Assembly: GCA_035495855.1 (NCBI GenBank)
Contig: DATJFD010000002.1
Span: forward strand, 1 to 64,000
Direction of reading: 5' to 3'
Source: JAHFIW01 sp035495855
GTDB lineage: Bacteria; Patescibacteriota; Patescibacteriia; SG8-24
DNA length: 64,000 nt
Shown: positions 1-7,641 of the stretch, piece after piece
How the letters are laid out: each line of letters opens with the position of its first letter
How positions within the stretch are numbered: the stretch's first letter is position 1
The notes under the pieces: generated by a model
What the model was told of the DNA's origin: nothing
Databases searched by the model: none
Seen by the model: only the letters and a program-made list of their open reading frames with translations
Made by a program: the position numbers and the translations under genes

Positions 1-1125
1 TGCGGCGACAACGGGTCGCCGTCCTGCGAACAGGGTTCCGCCCGGCTCGCGGTCGTCACCTTCAACACGGGCCTCGGGCCCGGCATGGTGGCGCTGTCGT
101 CGCCGCGCGCTCCGCACGTCGCGGCGGCCGTCGCGGCCACGGACCTCGACGTCCTCTGCCTCCAGGAGGTCTGGACCGCGCCGGACCGCGACCGCATCAT
201 CGCGGCGCTCGGCCTGCCCGCGGCGAACGTCCTCACGGCCGATACGTTCGGACAGAACGACGTCCCGGAGGACCGCTGCGCCGAGGGCGACCTCGACGGC
301 GTCGCGGCCTGCATGCGCGCCGAATGCGCGGACGCGCCCGACGAGGACGCGAGCCTGTGCGCGCTCGACAAATGCCAGCAGCCGCTCGTCGCGCTCTACT
401 TCGCCAAGCCGCACTGTTTGCATTGCGTGGCCGCGTCGGCGGGAAAGTCGGCGGAGGCAGCCGAAGCAGCCTGCCTGGCGCATCCCGTGACCCGCATCCA
501 GGGCGGCGGCAACGGCGTCATCCTGGCGTCGCGCTGGCCGCTCCTCGCTGCCGAGGTCATGCCGCTTCCCGCCGGAGGCGCGAACCGCGTGGCGCTCTTC
601 GCCCGCGTGGCCGTGCCCGGCGCCGGGGAAGTGGAGATCGCCTGCACGCACCTGTCCGCGAACCAGGACGTCCCGCCGCCGCACTCCGGCTTCAATGATT
701 GGGGCGCGGAGCGCGACGCGCAGTTCCGGATGATCTCGGACCGGCTCGCGGCGCGCGCCGGCGGCCTGCCGCAGCTGTTCGTCGGCGACATGAACTTCGG
801 GCATGCGAACGGCTCGTACGTCGGGGACAACGACGTGGAGTCGTGGGACCAGGCGGCGCGCCTCGGCTTCTCGAGTCCGGCCGCGGACACCCAGCCGCCG
901 CTCTGCAGCTCGTGCGGGGACAACACCCTGCACGGCCTCGGCGATCACGGCAGCCTCATCGACCACGCGCTGCTGCGCGACCCGAATTCGTGCCCCGCGC
1001 TCGTGCCGACCGGCGCTTCGGTGCGCTACGACGGCAAGGAGACGGTCACGGGTCATGACGGGCGGCCCGTCATGACGGAACTCTCCGATCACTACGGCAT
1101 CGAAGTGGACTTCGCCGTCCGCTGA
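1..1125 (+). CDS. Endonuclease/exonuclease/phosphatase-fold protein, 5' end outside window
   Basis: The reading frame is open from the first base, so the start lies upstream; 374 residues are visible. It belongs to the EEP superfamily (DNase I, sphingomyelinase and inositol phosphatase fold). Motifs in order: LCLQEVW (metal-binding Glu), GDMNFG (catalytic Asp/Asn) and SDHYG near the C-terminus (Asp-His). It is a close tandem paralog of the next gene and shares its unusual cysteine pairs (HCLHC, CSSC), which suggests a disulfide-stabilised exported protein. The substrate cannot be told from sequence: DNA, phospholipid and phosphoinositide are all possible. A terminator follows directly. Confidence 0.85.
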   Translation, partial: CGDNGSPSCEQGSARLAVVTFNTGLGPGMVALSSPRAPHVAAAVAATDLDVLCLQEVWTAPDRDRIIAALGLPAANVLTADTFGQNDVPEDRCAEGDLDGVAACMRAECADAPDEDASLCALDKCQQPLVALYFAKPHCLHCVAASAGKSAEAAEAACLAHPVTRIQGGGNGVILASRWPLLAAEVMPLPAGGANRVALFARVAVPGAGEVEIACTHLSANQDVPPPHSGFNDWGAERDAQFRMISDRLAARAGGLPQLFVGDMNFGHANGSYVGDNDVESWDQAARLGFSSPAADTQPPLCSSCGDNTLHGLGDHGSLIDHALLRDPNSCPALVPTGASVRYDGKETVTGHDGRPVMTELSDHYGIEVDFAVR

Positions 1126-1130
1126 ACCGC

Positions 1131-1158
1131 ATCCCGCCCTTTGGGCGGGATTTTTCTT
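1131..1158 (+). terminator. Rho-independent terminator
   Basis: Hairpin TCCCGCCC-TTTG-GGCGGGA followed by a T tract, just after the first EEP gene. Confidence 0.85.
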
Positions 1159-1225
1159 TTCGGTCCGCGACCGCTACCATCCAGAAAGCCCTTTTGAAAG
1201 CTGTACCACAGGAACGCAGGACGCC

Positions 1226-2440
1226 ATGCGAAGCGTCAAAGTGCTCGCTCTCGCCCTTCTGTGTGTTTTCCTTCTCGATTCGCCGGCGCCGTCAGCGCCG
1301 CCGCCCCCGCCGCAGCCTCCCGGCCCGACGCCCGCGTCATGCGATGACGTGCGCGCCGACCTCACGGCCGTGACCTGGAACATCGGGCTCGGGCCCGGCA
1401 TGGTCCCGCTCTCGACCCCGCGCGCCGCGGGCGCCGCTGCCGCGCTCGCCTCGACCGACTTCGACGTGCTCTGCCTCCAGGAGGTCTGGACCGCGCCGGA
1501 CCAGCGCGCCGTGCTCGACGCGCTCGGCCTCCCGCCGCGGAACGTCCTCGTCTTCGACACGACCGACCTGCAGGAAGACGGCATCGCGCGCTGCGACGCC
1601 GGCCGCATGGCATCGCTCGTCGAGTGCGCCGAACGCGAATGCGACGACGTTCCCGACGAGGAACAGTCGCTCTGCGCGCTGCGCGCCTGCGAGCCCCAGC
1701 TCCTGCGCATCTACCTCACGGACCGCCAGTGCCTCGATTGCCTGACCTCGGGCGTCGGTTCGACCGTCCGGTCGATCGCCGAGCGCTGCGAGGCCGGAGG
1801 CATGTCGCGCATCTACGGCGGCAGGAACGGCGTGATCCTCGCCTCGCGCTGGCGGCTGTACGACAAGGACGTCATGCTGCTGCCCGCATCGAGCGCCAAC
1901 CGCGTCGCGCTGTTCGCGCGCGTCGAGGTTCCGGGCCGCGGTCCCGTCGAGATCGCCTGCAGCCACATCAGTTCGCCGCAGCGCATCTCGCCCGACCGTT
2001 CGGGCTTCGACGACTGGCAGGACGAGCAGATCGCGCAGGTCCGCCTCATCGCCGAACGGATGCGCGAACGCGCCACCGACGGAGCGCCCCAGGTGTTCCT
2101 CGGCGACATGAACGCCGGGCCCGACCTCGGCCCCGGCATCGAGGCCGCCTCGTCGCGCGTCTGGGACGAGATCGTCCGTCTCGGCTTCGGCCGACCGGCG
2201 GCCGACCCCGTCCCGCCGTTCTGCAGCGTCTGTCCCGAGGACACGCTGCGCGGCGGCTGGCCCGGCAAGCTCATCGACCACGCGCTGACGTTCGACCCGC
2301 CCGGCGGCGAGACGCTCGTGCCGCGCTGCGTCGACCGGCTGTTCACCGAGCCGCGGACCCTCGTCGGCCACCGCGGCGAACCGGTCGTCTCCAGCCTGTC
2401 CGATCATTACGGCGTACGCTTCAAGTTCGACCTTCGTTGA
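1226..2440 (+). CDS. Secreted EEP-fold phosphodiesterase paralog
   Basis: 404 residues. The N-terminus is a signal peptide (basic start, then a hydrophobic LALALLCVFLL core) followed by a proline-rich spacer, so the protein is exported. EEP motifs: LCLQEVW, GDMNAG and a C-terminal SDHYG. It aligns almost end to end with the preceding gene, including several cysteines (CLDC, CSVC), so the pair arose by tandem duplication. The ATG is preceded by a weak AGGA. The spacer after the upstream terminator holds a possible TACCAT -10. A lipase/nuclease-like effector acting outside the cell is an inference; the fold assignment is firm. Confidence 0.85.
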   Translation: MRSVKVLALALLCVFLLDSPAPSAPPPPPQPPGPTPASCDDVRADLTAVTWNIGLGPGMVPLSTPRAAGAAAALASTDFDVLCLQEVWTAPDQRAVLDALGLPPRNVLVFDTTDLQEDGIARCDAGRMASLVECAERECDDVPDEEQSLCALRACEPQLLRIYLTDRQCLDCLTSGVGSTVRSIAERCEAGGMSRIYGGRNGVILASRWRLYDKDVMLLPASSANRVALFARVEVPGRGPVEIACSHISSPQRISPDRSGFDDWQDEQIAQVRLIAERMRERATDGAPQVFLGDMNAGPDLGPGIEAASSRVWDEIVRLGFGRPAADPVPPFCSVCPEDTLRGGWPGKLIDHALTFDPPGGETLVPRCVDRLFTEPRTLVGHRGEPVVSSLSDHYGVRFKFDLR

Positions 2441-2467
2441 GATCCCGGCCATGCCGGGATTTTTTTA
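2441..2467 (+). terminator. Rho-independent terminator
   Basis: Hairpin ATCCCGGC-CAT-GCCGGGAT with seven T, immediately after the stop codon. Confidence 0.85.
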
Positions 2468-2535
2468 AGAATTGAGAATGTAGAGTTAAGAATTGAGAAA
2501 TTCTAAACTCTCAATTCTACATTCTCATCTCTCTC
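2466..2535. repeat. Word-type inverted repeat (family B)
   Basis: Left arm is built from ATTGAGAAT / AGAGTTAAG words; the right arm is its approximate reverse complement (TCTCAATTCTACATTCTC). Same style as copies at about 7534, 42918 and many other 3' ends in the window. Confidence 0.8.
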
Positions 2536-2633
2536 GCCAACCTTGACTTTGGTCCGATGGCATGGCACGTTCCAGCGTCCGTCCTCAAGGCGGACGACGG
2601 CACGTTCACAACCGAAATTCAGGAGGTTTCCGC

Positions 2634-4334
2634 ATGGATACCGTCACTTTGGACCTGCTGCCGCACATCAGCGGCTTCCTCGAGAAGCCGGCGAAGTGCC
2701 CGGCGTTCCTCGTGCCGGCCGCCTATGCTGCCGGCAAGCTCGACGCCCTCAAGGCCGCCGGGTTCGCACCGAAGTCCGTGCAGTGCGGCGCGTCGCAGCA
2801 CGTGTTCGACGCCGTCGTCGTCCGTTTCCGGAACGGCGACCGCGCCGCGCAGCTCGACGCCGCGCTCGCCGCCGTCTTCGGCCACGCCGACAAGGCCAAG
2901 CTCCGTTCGGAGCTCTGCCTCGTCCCCAAGCGCAAGGGGTTCTTCCCCCTGGTCACGCCGAAGGACGTCAGCGTGATCGTCCACGACGACCGCGACCCGC
3001 TCGAGACCGAGAAGGACATCAAGCTCCGCAGGCTCGCGCTCGGCGAGTACGACAAGTCGCTCAGGACGCTCGCGCGGTTCTCCGGCCTGGAGGTCCACTT
3101 CCATGCCGAGGGCGGCGGCATCAAGCCGCCGTTCCCCGAGAAGCCGGGCGTCGTGCACATCCTCACCAACGCGCAGCCGCCCGGGCAGATCTCGGTGCGC
3201 TACGTGTCGCTCGCGTTCGGGCTGAAGATCCATGAAGAGGGCCTCGCGGTCCTCGCCAACGGGCCTTCGCGCGGACGCGGCGCCGTCGTCAAGGACGAGC
3301 TCGGGGAATCGCTCGTGCAGGTCCTCGGCAACACCTGGTACCTGCTCTTCCCGACGCTCTCGCACTTCAACTGGCAGACGAGCACCGTCATCTTCGACAA
3401 GCTCGTGTCCCTCGCCTGGCGGGGGAGCCGCGAAGCCGTGAAGCTGAAGGCGCCGGTGCCGGCGACGCGCAAGGCGTTCGAGGAGACCGCGGCCAAGTGG
3501 AACGACGAGCTGCCGGACCTCATCCGCGCGGACGTCAAGAACATGGACCGCAAGATCGAGGACGCGCAGCGCGACCTCGCCGACCTCACGCGTCGGAAGA
3601 AGGAATCGCTCGCGCTCCTCGAGGCCTTCGGGAGATCGACGTTCGCCCGGGAGCTTCGCGAACGCGCGCCCAAGGACTTCGCGGCCATCAAGGCCGATCC
3701 GCTCGTCCAGCGCGTCCTCTTCGTCGACGAGGGCCTCCACGTCGAGACCAAGCCCATCGTCATCGAGGAGGAGGGCGTTCGCTATGCCATGGGTTCGTTC
3801 GTCGTCCGCATCGCCAAGCGCGGCGCGGTGACGGCCTGGAACGAGGCGCCGACCCACAGGGGCGGCATCCCGCATCCGCACATCGCCAAGGACGGCGGCC
3901 CGTGCTTCGGCAACGCCACGCGCGCCATCGCCGAAGCGGCGGGCGAGCAGCGCTACGCCGACGCGGTGCGCTACGTGCTCCGCTGGCTGTCCGAGGGCTA
4001 CACCAAGGCGCTCGCCGCGGTGAAGATCCGAGAATGGCCGTACGTCGGCGAATCGCCGGAGCATTACGAGACCCGCTACCTCACGGACAAGGCGCTCGAG
4101 GATGCCGAGAAGGGCCCTCGCGAGCCGCATCCGATGGAGGGGTTCATCGCCTCGGCGCTGCAGCTCGTGAAAGAGCTTGACACCGAAAGTTCCGAGTCCC
4201 AAGCGCCAAGTTCCGAGCTCGGAACCGAAAACGGGAAAAAGCTCGGAGCTCGAAGCTCGGAGCTCGAAGCTGAAGCCGGAAGCTCGGAGCTCGAAGCTCC
4301 TCAAAAGGAGGCCCGCAATGCAGCCGACGCTTAA
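2634..4334 (+). CDS. E2-like (UBC-fold) protein of a ubiquitin-like cassette
   Basis: 566 residues. The start was chosen because AGGAGG lies 8 nt upstream of the ATG; the frame is open further upstream but without signals. The first 290 residues are unassigned. About residues 295-340 look like a coiled coil. Residues 380-480 resemble an E2/UBC domain: a beta-rich stretch, then HPHI (His414, His416) and GPCFGN with Cys424 where E2 enzymes carry the catalytic cysteine, then a helical end. The gene overlaps the E1-like gene by 17 bp and a Ubl gene follows, which strongly supports the role: receiving an activated Ubl as a thioester. The last ~45 residues (SSELE-type repeats) are encoded by a copy of the GAGCTCGAAGCT repeat and are probably disordered. 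Confidence 0.7.
   Translation: MDTVTLDLLPHISGFLEKPAKCPAFLVPAAYAAGKLDALKAAGFAPKSVQCGASQHVFDAVVVRFRNGDRAAQLDAALAAVFGHADKAKLRSELCLVPKRKGFFPLVTPKDVSVIVHDDRDPLETEKDIKLRRLALGEYDKSLRTLARFSGLEVHFHAEGGGIKPPFPEKPGVVHILTNAQPPGQISVRYVSLAFGLKIHEEGLAVLANGPSRGRGAVVKDELGESLVQVLGNTWYLLFPTLSHFNWQTSTVIFDKLVSLAWRGSREAVKLKAPVPATRKAFEETAAKWNDELPDLIRADVKNMDRKIEDAQRDLADLTRRKKESLALLEAFGRSTFARELRERAPKDFAAIKADPLVQRVLFVDEGLHVETKPIVIEEEGVRYAMGSFVVRIAKRGAVTAWNEAPTHRGGIPHPHIAKDGGPCFGNATRAIAEAAGEQRYADAVRYVLRWLSEGYTKALAAVKIREWPYVGESPEHYETRYLTDKALEDAEKGPREPHPMEGFIASALQLVKELDTESSESQAPSSELGTENGKKLGARSSELEAEAGSSELEAPQKEARNAADA
4180..4302. repeat. GAGCTCGAAGCT palindromic repeat (family A) inside a coding region
   Basis: Degenerate tandem copies of GAGCTCGAAGCTCGGAGCTC fill the 3' end of the E2-like gene and are translated. 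Other copies lie near 31087, 52708, 59883 and 62893, mostly between genes. Confidence 0.8.
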
Positions 4335-4968
4335 TTTCTCCCAGCAGGACGACGTCTTCGACCCGAACGCGGCCCAGCCCGTGACGGTCATCGGCGCCGG
4401 TTCCGTCGGCAGCCAGCTCGTGAGCATGCTCGCGAAGATCGGCTGCCGGGAGATCGCGGTCTGGGACGGCGACGACGTCGAATCCCACAACATCCCGATG
4501 TCCGCCTTCCGGCTCTCCGACCTGGGCAAGCCCAAGGTCGAGGCGCTCAGGGCGCTCGTCGAGGAGCAGAGCGGCGTCCGCATCGAGGCGATCCCCCGCA
4601 TGTACGCGGGAGAGAACCTCACCGGGACCGTCGTGGCCTGCGTCGACTCGATGGAGGCGCGCAAGCTGCTCTGGGACCGCGTCCGCGACAATCCGAACGT
4701 CGACGTCTTCGTCGACACGAGGATCGCCGAGGAGTTCGTCGCGGTCTACGCGGTCGCGCCGTGCGACCGGGAGTCCGCGGAGGCGTACGGGAAGCTCCTG
4801 TACCCTTCGAGCCTCGCCGTGCGACCGACCTGCGGCCGCCACGGCATCGTCTACGTCACGGCGGTGGCCGCGTCCGCGGCCGTCGCATGCTTGACGAACG
4901 CCTGGTCCGGGCGTAAAAAGGACCGGCACTTCAAGATGCTCGTGGGTTCCCTCGAGCGCCTCTCGTAG
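4318..4968 (+). CDS. ThiF/E1-like Ubl-activating enzyme, minimal form
   Basis: 216 residues. The ATG at 4318 has AAAGGAG 7 nt upstream and overlaps the E2-like gene. It has a Rossmann-like adenylation domain: VIGAGSVGSQ nucleotide loop (Gly26, Gly28, Gly31), an acidic turn (Asp50-Asp53) and the DLGKPKVEAL helix typical of MoeB/ThiF/E1. Near the C-terminus RPTCGRHG offers Cys172, at the position of the family's crossover cysteine. No CxxC zinc pairs are visible and the protein is shorter than MoeB/ThiF (about 250), so it is a compact version. It should adenylate the C-terminus of the adjacent Ubl and hand it to the E2-like protein. Confidence 0.85.
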   Translation: MQPTLNFSQQDDVFDPNAAQPVTVIGAGSVGSQLVSMLAKIGCREIAVWDGDDVESHNIPMSAFRLSDLGKPKVEALRALVEEQSGVRIEAIPRMYAGENLTGTVVACVDSMEARKLLWDRVRDNPNVDVFVDTRIAEEFVAVYAVAPCDRESAEAYGKLLYPSSLAVRPTCGRHGIVYVTAVAASAAVACLTNAWSGRKKDRHFKMLVGSLERLS

Positions 4969-5000
4969 TGCCGCAACATCCCACAACGACGGAGGAAGCA

Positions 5001-5261
5001 ATGGCGCGCAAGAAGTCAGGCAGCGGCAAGAAGGGCCAGTCCAAGTCGGCGACCATCAAGGTCGTCCCCACGCAGGGCTCGTCCACGGAGAGCTCGTTCA
5101 CCATCCCCAAGGGCGGCGCCACGGTCGGCGACGCGCTGAAGGCCGCGGGCGTCTCCGCCGAGAGGAAGAACCTCTCGATCGGCGGCAAGTCCGTCGGCGC
5201 CGACGCGCCGATCAACGCGGGCGACACCCTCCAGGTGGAGGAGCGCCCCCAGGGCAGCTGA
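5001..5261 (+). CDS. Ubiquitin-like (beta-grasp) small protein
   Basis: 86 residues, with GGAGGA 5 nt before the ATG and 32 nt after the E1-like gene. The first ~18 residues are Lys/Ser/Gly-rich and flexible. The rest has the pattern of a MoaD/ThiS-like beta-grasp: a beta pair, a helix (VGDALKAAG), then short strands ending INAGDTLQVEE. The C-terminus is PQGS: a Gly followed by one Ser, not the usual Gly-Gly. The predicted role is the modifier activated by the ThiF-like neighbour. The lysine-rich N-terminal tail could itself accept modification. Fold assignment is from pattern and context. Confidence 0.7.
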   Translation: MARKKSGSGKKGQSKSATIKVVPTQGSSTESSFTIPKGGATVGDALKAAGVSAERKNLSIGGKSVGADAPINAGDTLQVEERPQGS

Positions 5262-5282
5262 GCGGCATCCGTTCCTTCTCGA

Positions 5283-5312
5283 CACCCGGCGTCATCGGAC
5301 GCCGGTTTTTTA
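5283..5312 (+). terminator. Terminator of the Ubl cassette
   Basis: Hairpin CCGGCGTC...GACGCCGG with a T6 tract ends the three-gene unit. Confidence 0.85.
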
Positions 5313-5372
5313 TCGCCTGCGGACGCCCTGACGTGCTAGGCTTAGGCCATCATTCCCCTGAACGCTGCCGAC

Positions 5373-5513
5373 ATGATCAGCGAGAGCACCCAGAAGGTCG
5401 TCGAAGAATATTTCCGCGGCGGGAACGCGCAGGGCGTCACGACGCCCGTGACCCTTCGCGCACTGCTGGATACCATCAAGGATTTCGTCGAGGGACCAGA
5501 AAAGAAGGCCTGA
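5373..5513 (+). CDS. Small hypothetical protein, 46 residues
   Basis: The ORF encodes a 46-residue soluble, mostly helical protein (STQKVVEEYFRGG..., then TLRALLDTIKDFVEG). No family recognised. It ends in a terminator whose hairpin overlaps the stop codon (GAAGGCC-TGA-GGCCTTC plus T6), which supports it as a real transcription unit. Upstream, TAGGCTTAGG offers a poor -10. No clear Shine-Dalgarno site. Confidence 0.55.
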   Translation: MISESTQKVVEEYFRGGNAQGVTTPVTLRALLDTIKDFVEGPEKKA

Positions 5514-5527
5514 AGGCCTTCTTTTTT
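5504..5527 (+). terminator. Terminator overlapping a stop codon
   Basis: AGAAGGCC-TGA-GGCCTTCT followed by T tract; the TGA sits in the loop region. Confidence 0.8.
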
Positions 5528-5533
5528 CGAAGT

Positions 5534-5565
5534 TAAAAAAATCCTTCCCGAGAGGGAAGGACGGT
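5534..5565 (-). terminator. Terminator for the convergent minus-strand gene
   Basis: On the minus strand TCCTTCCC-TCTC-GGGAAGGA is followed by seven T. Confidence 0.85.
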
Positions 5566-5566
5566 T

Positions 5567-6181
5567 TCAGTGCGGCGCGACGAGCAGCACCCAGGTGCCG
5601 GGCAGCTCGACGGATTCGCCGATGAGGACGCCGGCGGCGAGCAGCCGGATGAGCGGCGCGAGCCGCCGGGAATCGTCGTCGCCGAGCGCGGTGAGGCCGA
5701 TGAAGCTCCACAGCGCGGCGCGGATGCAGTAGAGGACGTCCTCGGGCGGGCCGTCGAGGAAGGCGTCGGGCGCGTCGTCCCAGACGCCGTCGATGAGCGC
5801 CTGGGCGAGCGCGAGCTCGAGGTCGGTGAGATGGGCGTCAAGCGCGGCGCGCAGTTCCGGCGCGAGCCGGGCGCGAAGCGAGGCCTCGAACTGTTCGCGC
5901 AGCGCGTCGCCAAGCGACCGCCAGCGCAGGATATTGCGCAGCGCGGGTGCCATTTTGGACGGCGCGAGCAGCAGCAGCCCGGACGCGGGCCGGCCGGTCG
6001 CGGCGGTGATGACCATCCGCACCGAGCCGTGGTCGAAGGCGCCCATGGGAGCCAGGCGGAATTCGCAGGCGTCGGCCGCGGCGTAGAGCGGCGCGAGGGG
6101 CGCGAGCGACCTGATGAGCAGGGCGCGGTGCTTGGGCCGGGGCTCGAGCAGCGCTCCGAGCGCGGCGAGTCTCTGTGACAC
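5567..6181 (-). CDS. Lineage-specific ~200-residue paralog family, member 1
   Basis: 204 residues, soluble, rich in Ala/Leu/Arg helices. No known family recognised. It shares a layout with three other proteins here (14851, 55879, 56540): an N-terminal LxxLAPLxxxA segment, a variable middle, and a C-terminal LAPLIRLLxxGVxxGE...TWVLLV block. The ATG at 6181 is preceded on the minus strand by GGAGGTCC. Terminators flank both sides, so it is a single-gene unit. Function unknown. Confidence 0.75.
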   Translation of the reverse strand: MSQRLAALGALLEPRPKHRALLIRSLAPLAPLYAAADACEFRLAPMGAFDHGSVRMVITAATGRPASGLLLLAPSKMAPALRNILRWRSLGDALREQFEASLRARLAPELRAALDAHLTDLELALAQALIDGVWDDAPDAFLDGPPEDVLYCIRAALWSFIGLTALGDDDSRRLAPLIRLLAAGVLIGESVELPGTWVLLVAPH

Positions 6182-6267
6182 GATGGACCTCCGGAACGGG
6201 GGAGAAAAGGAACGAAGCGCGAGCGCGCAAAGGCCATCACCTCATAGCGACGAAATGCCGTCAAACC

Positions 6268-6304
6268 TATCCACAATTCGGGGACTGTCCCGGAATTGTG
6301 GATA
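6268..6304. repeat. 37-bp palindrome with DnaA-box-like ends (family E)
   Basis: TATCCACAATTC arms face each other around a GGGGACTGTCC core; the right end reads TTATCCACA (a perfect DnaA box) on the minus strand. Related words occur at about 42508-42585. Confidence 0.75.
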
Positions 6305-6332
6305 AAAAGATCCGCCCCGAGAGGGGCGGACG
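6303..6332 (-). terminator. Terminator of the CYTH/P-loop gene
   Basis: Minus-strand hairpin GTCCGCCCC-TCTC-GGGGCGGAT followed by T5. Confidence 0.85.
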
Positions 6333-6333
6333 T

Positions 6334-7440
6334 TCAGTCCTTGAGCAGTCCGATGAGCGCGGCGCGGGCGCGGGCGAGCTTGTCGTCCCACGACGAACCG
6401 TTGTCGATGCGCATGAAGCGCGGGTGCCCCTGCCAGACCTTGCGGAGGCGGTCGCCGGTGGCGGCGGCCTGCGGGTAGGTCTCGTAGCGGGCCGGGTTGT
6501 TGGCCTTGTTGGCCTCGTAGACCGCTTTGGGCGGCACGTCCAGGCAGATGACGCCGCGGTAGCGGGCGTACTCTTCCGCGAGGGTCGTGCGACAGACGCT
6601 TTCGAGCTCCGCGGTGCCGCGGTCCATGTAGGCGGCGCCGTCGACCGTGCCGCGGTCCAGGAGGAGCGCGCTGCGGCCGTCGCGGATCGCCTGGCGGTTC
6701 GAGACCTTCTCGAAGCCGAGCTGCACGCGATAGATCGTCTGCTGGAAGGCGCGCATGGCCATCGTGTCGCCGACCGGCGGCTTGGCGCCGACCTGGTCGA
6801 TGACGATGGTCGCCACTTCCGGGATGCAGTGGAGCACGTCCTTGAACTCCTCGCGCAGCGCGGCCATGACCGAGCTCTTGCCGGAGCAGGGGCCGCCGGT
6901 GAGCACGATGCGCGGCAGCTCGCGGGGGAGCATCTCGCGCACCGGGCGGTCGGACCCCGCGTCGGCGAGGTCGTAGGCCATGCGGGCGAGGTGCTGGTTG
7001 GAGAGCGATTCCGTGACCTCGATGGCCGAGCGGATCCAGGAGGGGAGGGTGACCTCGTCGTCGGGCGACCTCGTCTCGAACTCCGCGAGCACGAGGCCGT
7101 CGAGCGGACCCTGGAAGTAATCGATCTCCCAGCCCTTCCGCAGATAGCGCCGCTTGGTGAGCTTGTAGCGGACGGCGTCGAACAGGAAGCGCGCTTCCTC
7201 GATGTCGACCGCCAGGTTGCGTTCCTTGCGGGCCCGGCCCTTGCCGGACTTGCGCGTGAACTCGGCGGTCTCTCCGTCGACGATGCGCACGCGCATGTCG
7301 GTGCCTTCGACGTAGCCCTGCTCGATGAGCTTGCTGGGCGAGCGCTTGATCCCGTCGTGGTCGGCGTCGATCACGAGGAAGCGCCGTTCGAACTCGTCCA
7401 CGACGACCTCGCGGGGACGCGCATGCTTCTTCTTGGCCAC
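6334..7440 (-). CDS. CYTH domain plus P-loop ATPase fusion
   Basis: 368 residues. A GTG start at 7440 is chosen because AAGGAGG lies 7 nt upstream; the longer frame lacks a site. Residues about 15-165 form a CYTH domain (EFERRFLV carries the family's acidic signature; KLTKRRYLRKGWEIDYF follows), which binds triphosphorylated substrates. From about residue 175 comes an AAA/kinase-like P-loop domain with GGPCSGKSS (Walker A) and LLLDRGTVDG. Such fusions are known but poorly characterised; nucleotide or polyphosphate metabolism is likely. Single-gene unit with its own terminator. Confidence 0.8.
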   Translation of the reverse strand: MAKKKHARPREVVVDEFERRFLVIDADHDGIKRSPSKLIEQGYVEGTDMRVRIVDGETAEFTRKSGKGRARKERNLAVDIEEARFLFDAVRYKLTKRRYLRKGWEIDYFQGPLDGLVLAEFETRSPDDEVTLPSWIRSAIEVTESLSNQHLARMAYDLADAGSDRPVREMLPRELPRIVLTGGPCSGKSSVMAALREEFKDVLHCIPEVATIVIDQVGAKPPVGDTMAMRAFQQTIYRVQLGFEKVSNRQAIRDGRSALLLDRGTVDGAAYMDRGTAELESVCRTTLAEEYARYRGVICLDVPPKAVYEANKANNPARYETYPQAAATGDRLRKVWQGHPRFMRIDNGSSWDDKLARARAALIGLLKD

Positions 7441-7533
7441 GGGTGCCTCCTTGGGTGAAAGGTGCGCGACGGGCGGAAGCCCGACGCATGAATCTAAGCC
7501 CAACGCGGCCGGAAGTCAATGGTGCGACGAAGA

Positions 7534-7606
7534 TATGAGAATTAAGAATTTTGAATTGAGATGTGCATGCGCCTTCTAAACTCTCAACTCTACATTCTCA
7601 ATTCTA
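7534..7606. repeat. Word-type inverted repeat (family B)
   Basis: AATTAAGAATTTTGAATTGAG pairs roughly with TCTACATTCTCAATTCT across a short spacer. Confidence 0.7.
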
Positions 7607-7636
7607 AAAAAACCCGGCGTCCGAAGACGCCGGGAA
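7606..7636 (-). terminator. Terminator of the MBL hydrolase
   Basis: Minus-strand hairpin CCCGGCGTC-TTCG-GACGCCGGG with T7. Confidence 0.85.
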
Positions 7637-7641
7637 AGTGA

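Noticed and set aside
2634..4334. JAB-type deubiquitinase domain in the E2-like protein
   Set aside because: No H-x-H-x(10)-D signature or upstream Glu is visible in the N-terminal region.
2619..4718. Long minus-strand ORF of 699 codons opposite the Ubl cassette
   Set aside because: Antisense shadow of GC-rich coding DNA; composition is Arg/Glu/Val-rich and it spans two real genes and their junction.
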